From positions 62,001 to 126,000 of the forward strand of contig NZ_LMQL01000003.1 of assembly GCF_001424545.1 (NCBI RefSeq): a stretch of DNA of 64,000 nucleotides. Direction: 5' to 3'. Position 1 is the first letter of the stretch; every line of letters starts with the position of its first letter. Below the pieces are notes generated by a model. It was not told where the DNA came from. It made no database searches and saw nothing but the letters and a program-made list of their open reading frames with translations. The position numbers were made by a program, and so were the translations under genes. Below are positions 1 through 9,223 of the stretch, one piece after another. The DNA comes from Ramlibacter sp. Leaf400. GTDB lineage: Bacteria > Pseudomonadota > Gammaproteobacteria > Burkholderiales > Burkholderiaceae_C.

Positions 1-168
1 TACGGCGCGCAGTTCCTGCTGAAGCCGCCGCGGCCGCCGCACTGGGGTGGCTACCGCCTGGTGCCCGAGCAGTGGCAGTTCTGGCAGGGGCGCAAGAGCC
101 GGCTGCACGACCGCCTGCGCTACACGCGCGAAGGTGGCGCGTGGATCCGCGAACGGCTGGCGCCCTGA
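1..168 (+). CDS. pdxH: Pyridoxamine 5'-phosphate oxidase, C-terminal fragment (5' end outside window)
   Basis: The window opens inside a reading frame that ends at TGA 166–168. Its 55 residues carry the C-terminal signature of PdxH: a PPHWGGYR segment, then EQWQFWQGR and RLHDRLRY, ending in ERLAP. In this family these residues shape the FMN and pyridoxal-phosphate site of the homodimeric enzyme, which oxidises pyridoxamine or pyridoxine phosphate to pyridoxal phosphate in the cytoplasm. Only about a quarter of the usual ~210–220 residues is visible, so the start and promoter cannot be judged. The identification is firm because the C-terminal motif is highly conserved. Confidence 0.9.
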   Translation, partial: YGAQFLLKPPRPPHWGGYRLVPEQWQFWQGRKSRLHDRLRYTREGGAWIRERLAP

Positions 169-192
169 CGGCGCGGATCCTAGAATTTCGGG

Positions 193-504
193 GTGATGGC
201 CCGCCTCCGTTTCCTGCTTGCCTGCCTGCTGCTGGCGGCCCTGCCCGTGCAGGGCTGGGCGGCGACGGTGCTGTCGTGCGGGCCGGCCCAGCACTCTTTG
301 GTGGCGCGGGCGCAAGCGCAGCAGCACGGGCAGCACAGCCACGACGCTGGCGCCGCCTGCGCCGCGGCCTGCAGCACCGTCGCGCTGGCGGGCGAAGCGC
401 CCCTGCTGTTCCTGGACTCGGCGCCGGACGTCCTGCTGGGCGAGCCCTTCCTGCGGTTCGCCTCGCGGCCTGCGCCGGTGTCCGACAAGCTTCCCCGCGC
501 CTGA
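193..504 (+). CDS. Small exported protein at the head of the copper island
   Basis: A 103-residue protein starting at GTG 193 or ATG 196. Residues 2–24 form a clear Sec signal peptide (basic MARLR, hydrophobic LLACLLLAALPV, then a WAA cleavage site). The mature part is short and holds several Cys residues and a His-rich stretch (QHGQHSHD, residues 44–51), which could bind metal. I do not recognise a named family. It lies just upstream, on the same strand, of a DUF411/CusF protein and a multicopper oxidase, so a periplasmic role in copper handling is an inference from position and from the His/Cys content only. Confidence 0.6.
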   Translation: MMARLRFLLACLLLAALPVQGWAATVLSCGPAQHSLVARAQAQQHGQHSHDAGAACAAACSTVALAGEAPLLFLDSAPDVLLGEPFLRFASRPAPVSDKLPRA

Positions 505-660
505 GTCTGCGCGATCACCTCCACCCTCGCGCTGGTCGGGCGAGATGATGTGGAACTTCAACCGTGCCGGCGAATTCGATTACCCATGCCTCGTCGCCGG
601 GGCACCCGCCGGCAGGGTCGGCAAGATCGGGGTCGTGCCGGCCCCCAAGGAGAAACGGAC

Positions 661-1389
661 ATGAACAAACCCTTCACGATGCAGCGCCGCAGCGCGCTGG
701 CCGCCGGCCTGGCGCTGGCGGCGACGTCCTTCGCCGCCCGGGCCCGGGCGTCGCGCACGCCGGTCGAGGTCTGGAAGGACCCCAGCTGCGGCTGCTGCCA
801 GGACTGGGTGGCCCACCTGGAGGCCAACGGCTTCCAGGTGAAGGTGAACGACAGCGGCAACAACGCCGCGCGCAGCCGGCTGGGCATAGCTCGCAAGTAC
901 GGGTCCTGCCACACGGCGCTGGTGGGCGGCTACGCGCTGGAAGGCCACGTGCCGGCCCGCGAGATCCGCCGCCTGCTCAAGGAGAAGCCGCAGGCCGTGG
1001 GCCTGGCCGTGCCCGGCATGCCGGTGGGCTCGCCCGGCATGGACGGGGAGGTCTACGGCGGTCGCAAGGACGCGTACGACGTGCTGCTGCTGGCGCGGGA
1101 CGGCAGCGGCAAGGTGTACCAGCACTACGAGGGCGTCAGGAAGGCCGCGTCGGCCGCTCCCGACGCGCAGCTCACCGAGGCCGAGGTGCGCAAGGTGGAC
1201 TGGCAGAACCGCAAGGTGACGCTGCGCCACGGCGCAATCCGCAACCTGGAGATGCCGGCGATGACCATGGCGTTCGAGGTCGCCGATGCGGGCATGCTCG
1301 ACCGGCTCAAGGCGGGCGACAAGGTGCTCTTCGCGGCCTCGGCCGAAGGCGGCCGGTACACGGTGACGCAGATCCAGCCGGTGCGGTGA
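661..1389 (+). CDS. DUF411–CusF fusion, periplasmic copper-binding protein
   Basis: 242 residues. The ATG at 661 follows an AAGGAGAAACGGAC ribosome-binding stretch and begins a twin-arginine-like signal (MQRRSALAAGLALA), so it is preferred to an in-frame start 111 bp upstream. Residues 34–158 are a DUF411 domain with the metal-ligand pattern PSCGCC (Cys43, 45, 46) and SCH (Cys83, His84). Residues 171–242 are a CusF/CopK-like copper-binding β-barrel with the methionine motif MPAMTMAF (Met198, 201, 203). DUF411 and CusF domains usually sit in separate proteins of copper-resistance operons; here they are joined. It lies 7 bp ahead of the multicopper oxidase, so the two are probably co-transcribed. 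A periplasmic copper-binding or delivery role is inferred. Confidence 0.85.
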   Translation: MNKPFTMQRRSALAAGLALAATSFAARARASRTPVEVWKDPSCGCCQDWVAHLEANGFQVKVNDSGNNAARSRLGIARKYGSCHTALVGGYALEGHVPAREIRRLLKEKPQAVGLAVPGMPVGSPGMDGEVYGGRKDAYDVLLLARDGSGKVYQHYEGVRKAASAAPDAQLTEAEVRKVDWQNRKVTLRHGAIRNLEMPAMTMAFEVADAGMLDRLKAGDKVLFAASAEGGRYTVTQIQPVR

Positions 1390-1396
1390 CGCCGCG

Positions 1397-2842
1397 ATGG
1401 GCGATCCGAAACCGGCTTCCCCACCGCACGGTCCGTGGCTGACGCGGCGCCAGTGCCTGGCGCTGCCGCTCGCCACGATGGCGGCCGGGTGCGCGGGGCC
1501 GCAGGCGTCGTCACAGCGCCTGGTCGAAGTGGACCTGGTCGCGTCGCCAAGCACCGCATTGCTGCGCGGAGCCGGCCAGCCGCCCGTCGACGTCTGGTCT
1601 TACGGCGGCGCCGTGCCGGGACCGCAGATCCGCGCCGTGCAGGGCAGCCGGTTGCGCGTCAACTTCGAGAACCGGCTGCCGGTGGAGACCACGGTGCACT
1701 GGCACGGCCTGCGCGTGCCGCACGCGATGGACGGCGTGCCGCACCTGACGCAGGCGCCGGTGCCGCCGGGCGGGCGCTTCCGCTACGAGTTCGACCTGGC
1801 CGATGCGGGCACCTACTGGTACCACTCGCACCTGCGCAGCAGCGAGCAGGTCGAGCGCGGGCTGCATGGCTCCCTGGTGGTCGAGGAGGCGCGGCCGCCC
1901 GCGGTCGACCGCGACCTCACCTGGGTGCTGGACGACTGGCGGCTTTCACGCGACGGCCGCATCAGCGCCGACTTCGCGCAGCCGCACGACGTGGCGCATG
2001 CGGGGCGCATCGGCAACGTCGTCACCGTCAACGGCCAGCCGCCGGCCGACCTGCGGGTGCGCCGCGGCGAGCGGCTGCGCCTGCGGCTGGTCAACGCGGC
2101 CAATGCGCGCATCTTCGGCCTGCAGTTCGACGGCCACCGTCCGCTGGTGATCGCCGTCGACGGCCAGCCGGTCGCGCCGCACGAGGCGCAGCGCAACACC
2201 GTGGTGCTGGCGCCCGGCATGCGGGTGGACCTGGTGCTCGATGCGACCGGCCGGCCCGGCGAGCGGCACGCGGTGGGCGACGTGTTCTACCCGCGCGCCG
2301 CCTACGACCTGCTGCGGATCGCCTACGACGAGGGCGAGCTGCGCAGCACGCCGCTGCCCCCGCCCGGCGCGCTGGCGGCCAATCCGCTGCCCGAGCCCGA
2401 CCTGGCCGTCGCGAAGGTCCACGAGCTGCGGTTCGCGGGCGGCATGCACGGCGGGCTGCACCAGGCGATGCTGGACGGCCGGTCCGTGCCCTTCATGTCG
2501 CTGCTGCGCACCGGCAAGGCCTGGGCGGTCAACGGCGTGGTGGCCGATTCGCACGTGCACGAGCCGGTGCTCACGCTGCGGCGCGGGGGCTCGTACCGCC
2601 TGCAGTTCATCAACGACACGCGCTGGCACCACCCGATGCATCTGCACGGCCACGCCTTTCGCGTGCTGTCGCGCAACGGCCAGCCCACCCGGCATCGCGA
2701 GTGGCAGGACACGGTGCTGCTGGCGCCCGACGAGAAGGTGGAAGTCGCCTTCGTCGCCGACAACCCGGGCGACTGGATGCTCCATTGCCATGTGCTGGAG
2801 CACCAGGACGGGGGGATGATGGCGGTGGTGCGGGTGGCTTGA
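1397..2842 (+). CDS. Multicopper oxidase (CopA/CueO/laccase-like), Tat lipoprotein
   Basis: 481 residues with three cupredoxin domains. All four copper motifs of multicopper oxidases are visible: HWHG and YHSH in the first domain, HPMHLHGH and HCHVLEHQDGGMM in the last. The N-terminus has a twin-arginine motif (LTRRQCLALPLA) followed by a lipobox (MAAGC), suggesting a Tat-exported, lipid-anchored periplasmic enzyme. Such enzymes oxidise Cu(I) to the less toxic Cu(II), or phenolic substrates, with reduction of oxygen to water. It follows the DUF411–CusF gene by 7 bp. Position in a copper island favours cuprous oxidase activity over a laccase role. The long Met-rich insert of CueO is not evident. 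Confidence 0.92.
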   Translation: MGDPKPASPPHGPWLTRRQCLALPLATMAAGCAGPQASSQRLVEVDLVASPSTALLRGAGQPPVDVWSYGGAVPGPQIRAVQGSRLRVNFENRLPVETTVHWHGLRVPHAMDGVPHLTQAPVPPGGRFRYEFDLADAGTYWYHSHLRSSEQVERGLHGSLVVEEARPPAVDRDLTWVLDDWRLSRDGRISADFAQPHDVAHAGRIGNVVTVNGQPPADLRVRRGERLRLRLVNAANARIFGLQFDGHRPLVIAVDGQPVAPHEAQRNTVVLAPGMRVDLVLDATGRPGERHAVGDVFYPRAAYDLLRIAYDEGELRSTPLPPPGALAANPLPEPDLAVAKVHELRFAGGMHGGLHQAMLDGRSVPFMSLLRTGKAWAVNGVVADSHVHEPVLTLRRGGSYRLQFINDTRWHHPMHLHGHAFRVLSRNGQPTRHREWQDTVLLAPDEKVEVAFVADNPGDWMLHCHVLEHQDGGMMAVVRVA

Positions 2843-2854
2843 GTGCCGCTACTG

Positions 2855-2939
2855 CGTCGTCCCCGCGAAGGGGGGGACCCAGGCCTTTCAGGCAGACGAA
2901 GAGGGAAGCTCTGGATTCCCGCCTTCGCGGGAATGACGG
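2855..2939. repeat. dRS3-like palindromic repeat pair (copy A)
   Basis: Two inverted units flank a short core: a left unit starting CGTCCCCGCGAAG and a right unit ending CGCGGGAATGACG. This is the ATTCCC…GGGAAT type of element known as dRS3 in Neisseria and common in Burkholderiales intergenic DNA. It sits between the convergent ends of the multicopper oxidase and copZ-like genes, where it could also form a transcript-end hairpin. Three related copies occur in this window. Confidence 0.75.
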
Positions 2940-2958
2940 CAGTGGGACGACGGCGTGC

Positions 2959-3150
2959 CTACGCCGGCGTGTACCCCGCCTCCTTCAGCGCCTGCACGAA
3001 CCGCTCGCGCGGCTGCGACGACTCCACCCGCGCCTGCTTGCCGCCCAGGTCCACCTCCACCTTCGCCTGCGGATCGACCTCGTGCGCGGCCTCGGTGACG
3101 GCCTGGACGCAGTGGCCGCAGCTCATGGCCGGAAGCTTGAATTCATGCAT
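2959..3150 (-). CDS. copZ: Heavy-metal-associated domain protein, CopZ-like copper chaperone
   Basis: A 63-residue single HMA domain with the Cu(I) motif MSCGHC (residues 9–14), the normal size of a cytoplasmic copper chaperone. It has a good AGGAGA ribosome-binding site 8 bp before ATG 3150. It would carry Cu(I) to the ATPase encoded divergently 147 bp away. Its own promoter (TTGACC, 19-bp spacer, CAGCAT) overlaps a perfect CTTGCC-N5-GGCAAG dyad, so CueR-type control by copper is expected. A role in handling mercury or another soft metal cannot be excluded, but the neighbours indicate copper. Confidence 0.9.
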   Translation of the reverse strand: MHEFKLPAMSCGHCVQAVTEAAHEVDPQAKVEVDLGGKQARVESSQPRERFVQALKEAGYTPA

Positions 3151-3177
3151 GGGAGCTCTCCTGTGGTTGAACGCCCG

Positions 3178-3208
3178 ATGCTGGAGCTTGCCACGGGGGC
3201 AAGGTCAA
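3178..3208 (-). promoter_or_regulatory. CueR/MerR-type promoter of the copZ-like gene
   Basis: On the minus strand a −35 TTGACC (3208–3203) and a −10 CAGCAT (3183–3178) are separated by 19 bp, the over-long spacing typical of MerR-family targets. The spacer contains a perfect 17-bp dyad, CTTGCC-N5-GGCAAG (3187–3203). The predicted start of transcription leaves a leader of about 20 nt. CueR as the regulator is inferred from the gene at 5510–5926. Confidence 0.8.
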
Positions 3209-3260
3209 CGGGGCGTCGCGGGCAGCCCTGCATTGACCAGGGTCAAGCGCGGGACAGGGC

Positions 3261-3291
3261 TTGACCTTACCATGATGGAAAGGTTCAGACT
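3261..3291 (+). promoter_or_regulatory. CueR/MerR-type promoter of copA
   Basis: A −35 TTGACC (3261–3266) and a −10 CAGACT (3286–3291) are 19 bp apart. The dyad CCTTACC-N5-GGAAAGG (3265–3283) has one mismatched pair. This matches the architecture of copA promoters of proteobacteria. The −10 ends only 6 nt before the copA ATG, so the transcript is predicted to start at or next to that ATG. Confidence 0.82.
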
Positions 3292-3297
3292 GCCTGC

Positions 3298-5509
<2,212 letters not shown>

Positions 5510-5517
<8 letters not shown>

Positions 5518-5926
5518 AGCCCAACTGAACATCGGCGAAGCCGCCCGCCGCTCGGGCGTGTCGGCCAAGATGGTCCGCCACTACGAATCGCTCGGCCTGC
5601 TGCCGGCGGTGAACCGCACCGAGTCGGGCTATCGCCAGTACGGCGATCGCGAGGTGCACACGCTGCGCTTCATCCGCCGTGCACGCGACCTGGGCTTCTC
5701 CATGGCCGAGATCGCCGAGCTGCTCAAGCTGTGGCAGAACCGCCGCCGCTCCAGCCACCAGGTGCACCACATCGCCCAGCGGCATGTCGACGAGCTCACG
5801 CGCAAGCTGCAGGAGATGGAAGCCATGCGGCGGACGCTGCAGCACCTGATCGACTGCTGCCACGGCGACGAGCGGCCGGAGTGCCCGATCCTGGAGGAGC
5901 TGGGCGGGGATGGACACAAGGATTGA
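5510..5926 (+). CDS. cueR: Cu(I)-responsive MerR-family activator CueR
   Basis: 138 residues beginning at GTG 5510, preceded by a strong GGAAAGGAG site (5495–5503) inside the end of copA. The N-terminal winged helix ([20 protein letters not shown]) is that of CueR/MerR proteins, followed by a long dimerisation helix. The C-terminal metal loop [10 protein letters not shown] gives Cys117 and Cys125 with the 8-residue spacing of the CueR copper site. It should twist the two 19-bp-spacer promoters upstream of copA and copZ when Cu(I) binds. Overlap with copA means the regulator is co-expressed with its target. Confidence 0.93.
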
Positions 5927-5968
5927 TCGTCCTTGTGCCCAGCCGAGGCCTGGCCTACAAGGCTCGGC

Positions 5969-6193
5969 ATGCACAAACTTCAACTGACCGAGGCCGGCGA
6001 CTCGCTCGCTGTTGTTTTTCCCGAGGAAATGCTCGCTCGACTCCAACTGAAAGTGGGCGACAAGCTGTACTTGACCGAGGCGCCAGACGGCTTCTTGGTG
6101 ACGGTTCGCAATCCCAGGTATCAGCGCAAGTTGAAAGCCTTGCGCGCGACCATGAAGAAGTGGCGGACGGTGCTTCGCGAACTCGCCAGGTGA
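5969..6193 (+). CDS. AbrB/MazE-type DNA-binding protein, orphan antitoxin-like
   Basis: 74 residues starting at ATG 5969. The sequence MHKLQLTEAGDSLAVVFPEE, followed by a VGDKLYLTEAPDGFLV strand pair, fits the swapped-hairpin SpoVT-AbrB fold of MazE/PhdF-type antitoxins. The basic C-terminal helix (YQRKLKALRATMKKW) resembles the toxin-binding tail of that group. No toxin gene follows: only a 12-codon frame overlaps its stop before the convergent SMR gene. A 6-bp hairpin (GCCGAG 5943–5948, CTCGGC 5963–5968) abuts the ATG. It could be a solitary regulator or the remnant of a toxin–antitoxin pair. Confidence 0.7.
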   Translation: MHKLQLTEAGDSLAVVFPEEMLARLQLKVGDKLYLTEAPDGFLVTVRNPRYQRKLKALRATMKKWRTVLRELAR

Positions 6194-6236
6194 AGCGGGC
6201 CTTCAAGCGCAGCGAGGAGGCCGCTTGAGCACCTCC

Positions 6237-6554
6237 TCACGCGTGCGTGAGCTTCAACCCGACTATTCCCCCCAGGATCATCCCCACGCACAGCAGCCGC
6301 GCCACGGTGGCCGGCTCGTGGAACAGCACGATCCCCAGCAGCACGGTGCCCACGGCGCCGATGCCGGTCCAGACGGCGTAGGCCGTGCCCACGGGCAGGC
6401 TGCGCATCGCCCAGCCGAGCAGGACCACGCTGGCCACCATGGCGGCCACCGTGCCCACGCTGGGCCAGAAGCGGCTGAACCCTTCGGTGTATTTCAGTCC
6501 GATGGCCCAGCCCGCTTCGAACAGGCCCGCGACGACGAGCACGATCCAAGGCAT
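6237..6554 (-). CDS. Small multidrug resistance family exporter, SugE/Gdx type
   Basis: 105 residues with the four transmembrane helices of SMR proteins. The conserved first-helix glutamate is in [12 protein letters not shown] (Glu13). The pattern [17 protein letters not shown] and the GGIVGLKL ending fit the SugE/Gdx branch, which exports guanidinium, rather than the EmrE drug branch. It works as an antiparallel homodimer in the inner membrane by proton exchange. The 120 bp upstream was examined for a guanidine riboswitch and no convincing one was found. Confidence 0.88.
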   Translation of the reverse strand: MPWIVLVVAGLFEAGWAIGLKYTEGFSRFWPSVGTVAAMVASVVLLGWAMRSLPVGTAYAVWTGIGAVGTVLLGIVLFHEPATVARLLCVGMILGGIVGLKLTHA

Positions 6555-6674
6555 CTTGCGGCCTTTCGTGAAAACGAAGCGCGCAAGGCTAGCAGCGCGG
6601 GCCCGGCCGTGCCCGACGGTGCCGGCATGCCCCGGCCTCGGCGATGGTCGCAGCGGCGGTCGCCCGCAGCCGCG

Positions 6675-7445
6675 TCACGCCTTGGCCGGCTCGCCGGCGT
6701 GGCTGGTCTCCAGCCACTCCTCGAAGCCGATCCCGCCCTTCAGGGCCGCGGCGGACGTGGGCACAAGCGACTGGTCGGTGATCGGGGAGCCGAAGTAGGT
6801 CGCGTCCGGCGCCGCGACCACCGAGCGGCGGTCGCCCTTGCTGTGCAGCAGGCGCGAGACGACCTGCGCCATCGGCGCGGCGACCGGCCCCGCGATCTCG
6901 ACGATGCCCTGCGCCGGCGGTCGCACGGCGATCGCGGCGAGCAGCTGCGAGACGTCTCGCGCGGCCATCGGCTGGAACAGCGCGGACGGCACGCGCACGG
7001 TGTCGCCGGTCGTCGATCCGTCGGCGATCCCCTGGACAAACTCGTAGAACTGCGTGGCGCGCACGATGGTGAAGGGCAGCCCGGACTTGCCGATCAATTC
7101 CTCCTGCGCGAGCTTGGCCCGGAAGTAGCCGCTGGTCGGCAGCCGGTCCGTCCCGACCACGGACAGGATGACCAGGTGCCCGACCTGGGCCCGGCGGGCG
7201 GCATCGACCAGGTTCCGGGTGGAGGTGCGGAAAAAGTCGAGGACCGCGGCATCCTCGAACGAGGGCGAGTTGGAGACGTCCACCACCACCTGCGCCCCGG
7301 CCAGCGCTTCGGCGAGGCCCTCGCCGGTGACCGTGTTGACGCCGGTTCGCGGCGATGCGGACACCACTTCGTGGCGTTCCCCGCGGAGGTTGTCGACGAG
7401 CCTGGAACCGATGAGGCCCGAACCCCCGATGACGGCGACTTTCAT
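6675..7445 (-). CDS. NAD(P)-binding NmrA/SDR-like protein
   Basis: 256 residues. The start at ATG 7445 places the Rossmann motif VIGGSGLIGSRL directly after it; a start 39 bp further out would add an unconserved tail. The protein lacks the usual YxxxK catalytic pair of classical short-chain dehydrogenases in a recognisable position and resembles the atypical NmrA-like/SDR group, which binds NAD(P)(H) for redox sensing or reduces small substrates. It sits next to a LysR regulator on the same strand, 92 bp downstream of it, and may be controlled by it, but no substrate can be proposed. Confidence 0.8.
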   Translation of the reverse strand: MKVAVIGGSGLIGSRLVDNLRGERHEVVSASPRTGVNTVTGEGLAEALAGAQVVVDVSNSPSFEDAAVLDFFRTSTRNLVDAARRAQVGHLVILSVVGTDRLPTSGYFRAKLAQEELIGKSGLPFTIVRATQFYEFVQGIADGSTTGDTVRVPSALFQPMAARDVSQLLAAIAVRPPAQGIVEIAGPVAAPMAQVVSRLLHSKGDRRSVVAAPDATYFGSPITDQSLVPTSAAALKGGIGFEEWLETSHAGEPAKA

Positions 7446-7537
7446 GCTGATCCTTCTTGCGTCTGGGTGCCGGGCGGCACGCACGCCGCCCGGTCACCCC
7501 CTAGACGCGCGGCGGCGGCGGGTTGTGACAGCGGCCC

Positions 7538-8449
7538 TCACCTCGGGCTGCCTTCGCCCGTCACGTTCTGGCCGAGGAAGTCGAGGAAGCGGCGCACCGC
7601 GGGCACCATTCCGCGCCGCGACGGGAACACCGCCAGCACCTGCGCGGTGGGCGGCTCCCAGCCCGGCAGCACCGGCACCAACTCGCCGTGGCGCAGTTCG
7701 TCGGCGCACATGTAGTCCGGCAGCACGCACATGCCCGTGCCCTGCAGCACGGCGAACTTGAGCGTGAGCAGGTCGTCCGCGGTGAAGGCCGGGCGGTGGT
7801 CCAGCTCGAAGGCCTCGCCGCGCGGGCCGACCAGCCGCCAGCGCGCCGCGCCGTCGGCCGCCGACATGGCGACGGTGGGCACCCGGGCCAGGTCGCCCAG
7901 CTCCTTCGGCGAGCCGACCCGCTGCAGCAGCTGGGGGCTGGCAACCAGCAGGCCGTGCGTCGGCCCCAGCTTCTTGACGACCAGCGAGCCGCTGTCGTCC
8001 AGCATGGAGCGCACGCGCAGCGCGACGTCGATGCCCTCCTGAACCGGGTCCACCACGCGGTTGCTCACCTGCATGTCCACGCGCACCAGCGGGTGCTCCG
8101 CCAGGAAGCGCGGCAGCAGCGGCCCCACGGTGAACTGCGCCAGCGTGACCGGGCAGGTGACCCGGACGGTGCCGCTGGGCTCGCTGCGCACGCGGGCCAG
8201 CGCCTCGTCGGCCGCCTGCGCCTCCTCGCGCAGGGCCACGCAGTGCCGGTGGTAGATCTCGCCCGCCTCGGTGAGCGACAGCCGGCGGGTGGTCCGCTGC
8301 AGCAGGCGCACGCCCAGCCGGTCCTCCAGTTCGGCGATGCGGCGAGAAAGGCGGGACTTGGGGATGTTGAGCGCCCGGCCGGCGGCGGCGAAACCGCCAC
8401 GGTCCACCACTTCGGCGAAGAAGAGCATGTCGTTGAGGTCCTGCTGCAT
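7538..8449 (-). CDS. LysR-family transcriptional regulator
   Basis: 303 residues from ATG 8449, chosen because an AGGA site lies 8 bp before it; an ATG 18 bp upstream lacks one. The N-terminal winged helix ([19 protein letters not shown]) and the two-lobed effector domain are typical of LysR regulators in the AaeR/PecT-like branch. It is divergent from an azoreductase gene with 119 bp between the two starts, the standard arrangement in which a LysR protein controls its neighbour and itself. Regulation of azoR in response to quinones or electrophiles is therefore likely but inferred. Confidence 0.9.
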   Translation of the reverse strand: MQQDLNDMLFFAEVVDRGGFAAAGRALNIPKSRLSRRIAELEDRLGVRLLQRTTRRLSLTEAGEIYHRHCVALREEAQAADEALARVRSEPSGTVRVTCPVTLAQFTVGPLLPRFLAEHPLVRVDMQVSNRVVDPVQEGIDVALRVRSMLDDSGSLVVKKLGPTHGLLVASPQLLQRVGSPKELGDLARVPTVAMSAADGAARWRLVGPRGEAFELDHRPAFTADDLLTLKFAVLQGTGMCVLPDYMCADELRHGELVPVLPGWEPPTAQVLAVFPSRRGMVPAVRRFLDFLGQNVTGEGSPR

Positions 8450-8568
8450 CGCGATCGTCCTATCCATGGAACGAAGAAACGCAATTTTGCCGCCTTATCG
8501 ATCCGGCGTCCTGCCGGCAAACTCTCTCCATCGCGCGCCACTCCGGCCGCACTCGACAGGAGCCCCCC

Positions 8569-9216
8569 ATGAAACTGCTGCACATCGATTCCAGCCCCCT
8601 CGCCGCCGCCTCCGCCTCGCGGGAGCTCACCCGCCGCACCGTCGCGCAGTGGCAGGCCGCGCAGCCGGGCACCACGGTCGAGTACCTCGACCTGGCGGTG
8701 GACGCCCCCGGCCACCTCGACGGCGATTCGCTGGGCTTTCGCCTGGGCACCGACGCGCAGGACCTGACCGAGGCGCAGAAGCGCGAGAACGTGCTGTCCG
8801 AGCGGCTGGTGAGCCAGTTCCTCGCGGCCGACGTGGTCGTGGTCGGCGCCCCGCTCTACAACTTCAGCGTGCCCAGCCAGCTGAAGGCCTGGATCGACCG
8901 CATCGCGCAGGCCGGCCGCACCTTCCGCTACACCGAAGCCGGCCCGCAGGGCCTGGCCGGCGGCAAGACGGTGATCGTCGTCTCCACCCGCGGCGGCAAG
9001 TACGCCGGCACGCCGATGGAAGCGCTCGAGCACCAGGAGAGCTACCTGAAGACCGTGTTCGGCTTCTTCGGGATCACCGACGTGCGCATCGTGCGCGCCG
9101 AGGGCCTGGCGATGGGCGACGCCGCCCGCGAGCAGGCGATGGCGCAGGCCCATGCGGACATCGCGGTCCACACCGGCGAAGCGGCCAACCAGGAGGTCGC
9201 CGCGCTGCGCGCCTGA
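8569..9216 (+). CDS. azoR: FMN-dependent NADH:quinone/azo reductase AzoR
   Basis: 215 residues of flavodoxin-like fold. The FMN-phosphate loop near the start ([16 protein letters not shown]), the [18 protein letters not shown] segment and the STRGGKY loop are hallmarks of AzoR. The enzyme is a cytoplasmic homodimer that uses NADH to reduce quinones by two electrons, and azo dyes as side substrates, protecting against electrophile stress. Length matches the family (~200 aa). It is divergent from a LysR regulator. Its stop lies 7 bp from the stop of the convergent histidine kinase gene. Confidence 0.93.
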   Translation: MKLLHIDSSPLAAASASRELTRRTVAQWQAAQPGTTVEYLDLAVDAPGHLDGDSLGFRLGTDAQDLTEAQKRENVLSERLVSQFLAADVVVVGAPLYNFSVPSQLKAWIDRIAQAGRTFRYTEAGPQGLAGGKTVIVVSTRGGKYAGTPMEALEHQESYLKTVFGFFGITDVRIVRAEGLAMGDAAREQAMAQAHADIAVHTGEAANQEVAALRA

Positions 9217-9223
9217 GCGGGCT

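Noticed and set aside
550-660. Longer N-terminus for the DUF411–CusF protein
   Set aside because: The upstream extension is unconserved, Arg-rich and would bury the signal peptide; ATG 661 has a good ribosome-binding site.
6191-6229. Toxin gene downstream of the AbrB-like gene
   Set aside because: The frame has only 12 codons before its stop, with no room for a toxin before the convergent exporter gene.
6555-6674. Possible guanidine (mini-ykkC) riboswitch upstream of the SugE/Gdx gene
   Set aside because: One ACGG occurs in a GC stretch, but its flanks do not form the paired GGG…CCC stem-loops and no second ACGR loop is correctly placed.
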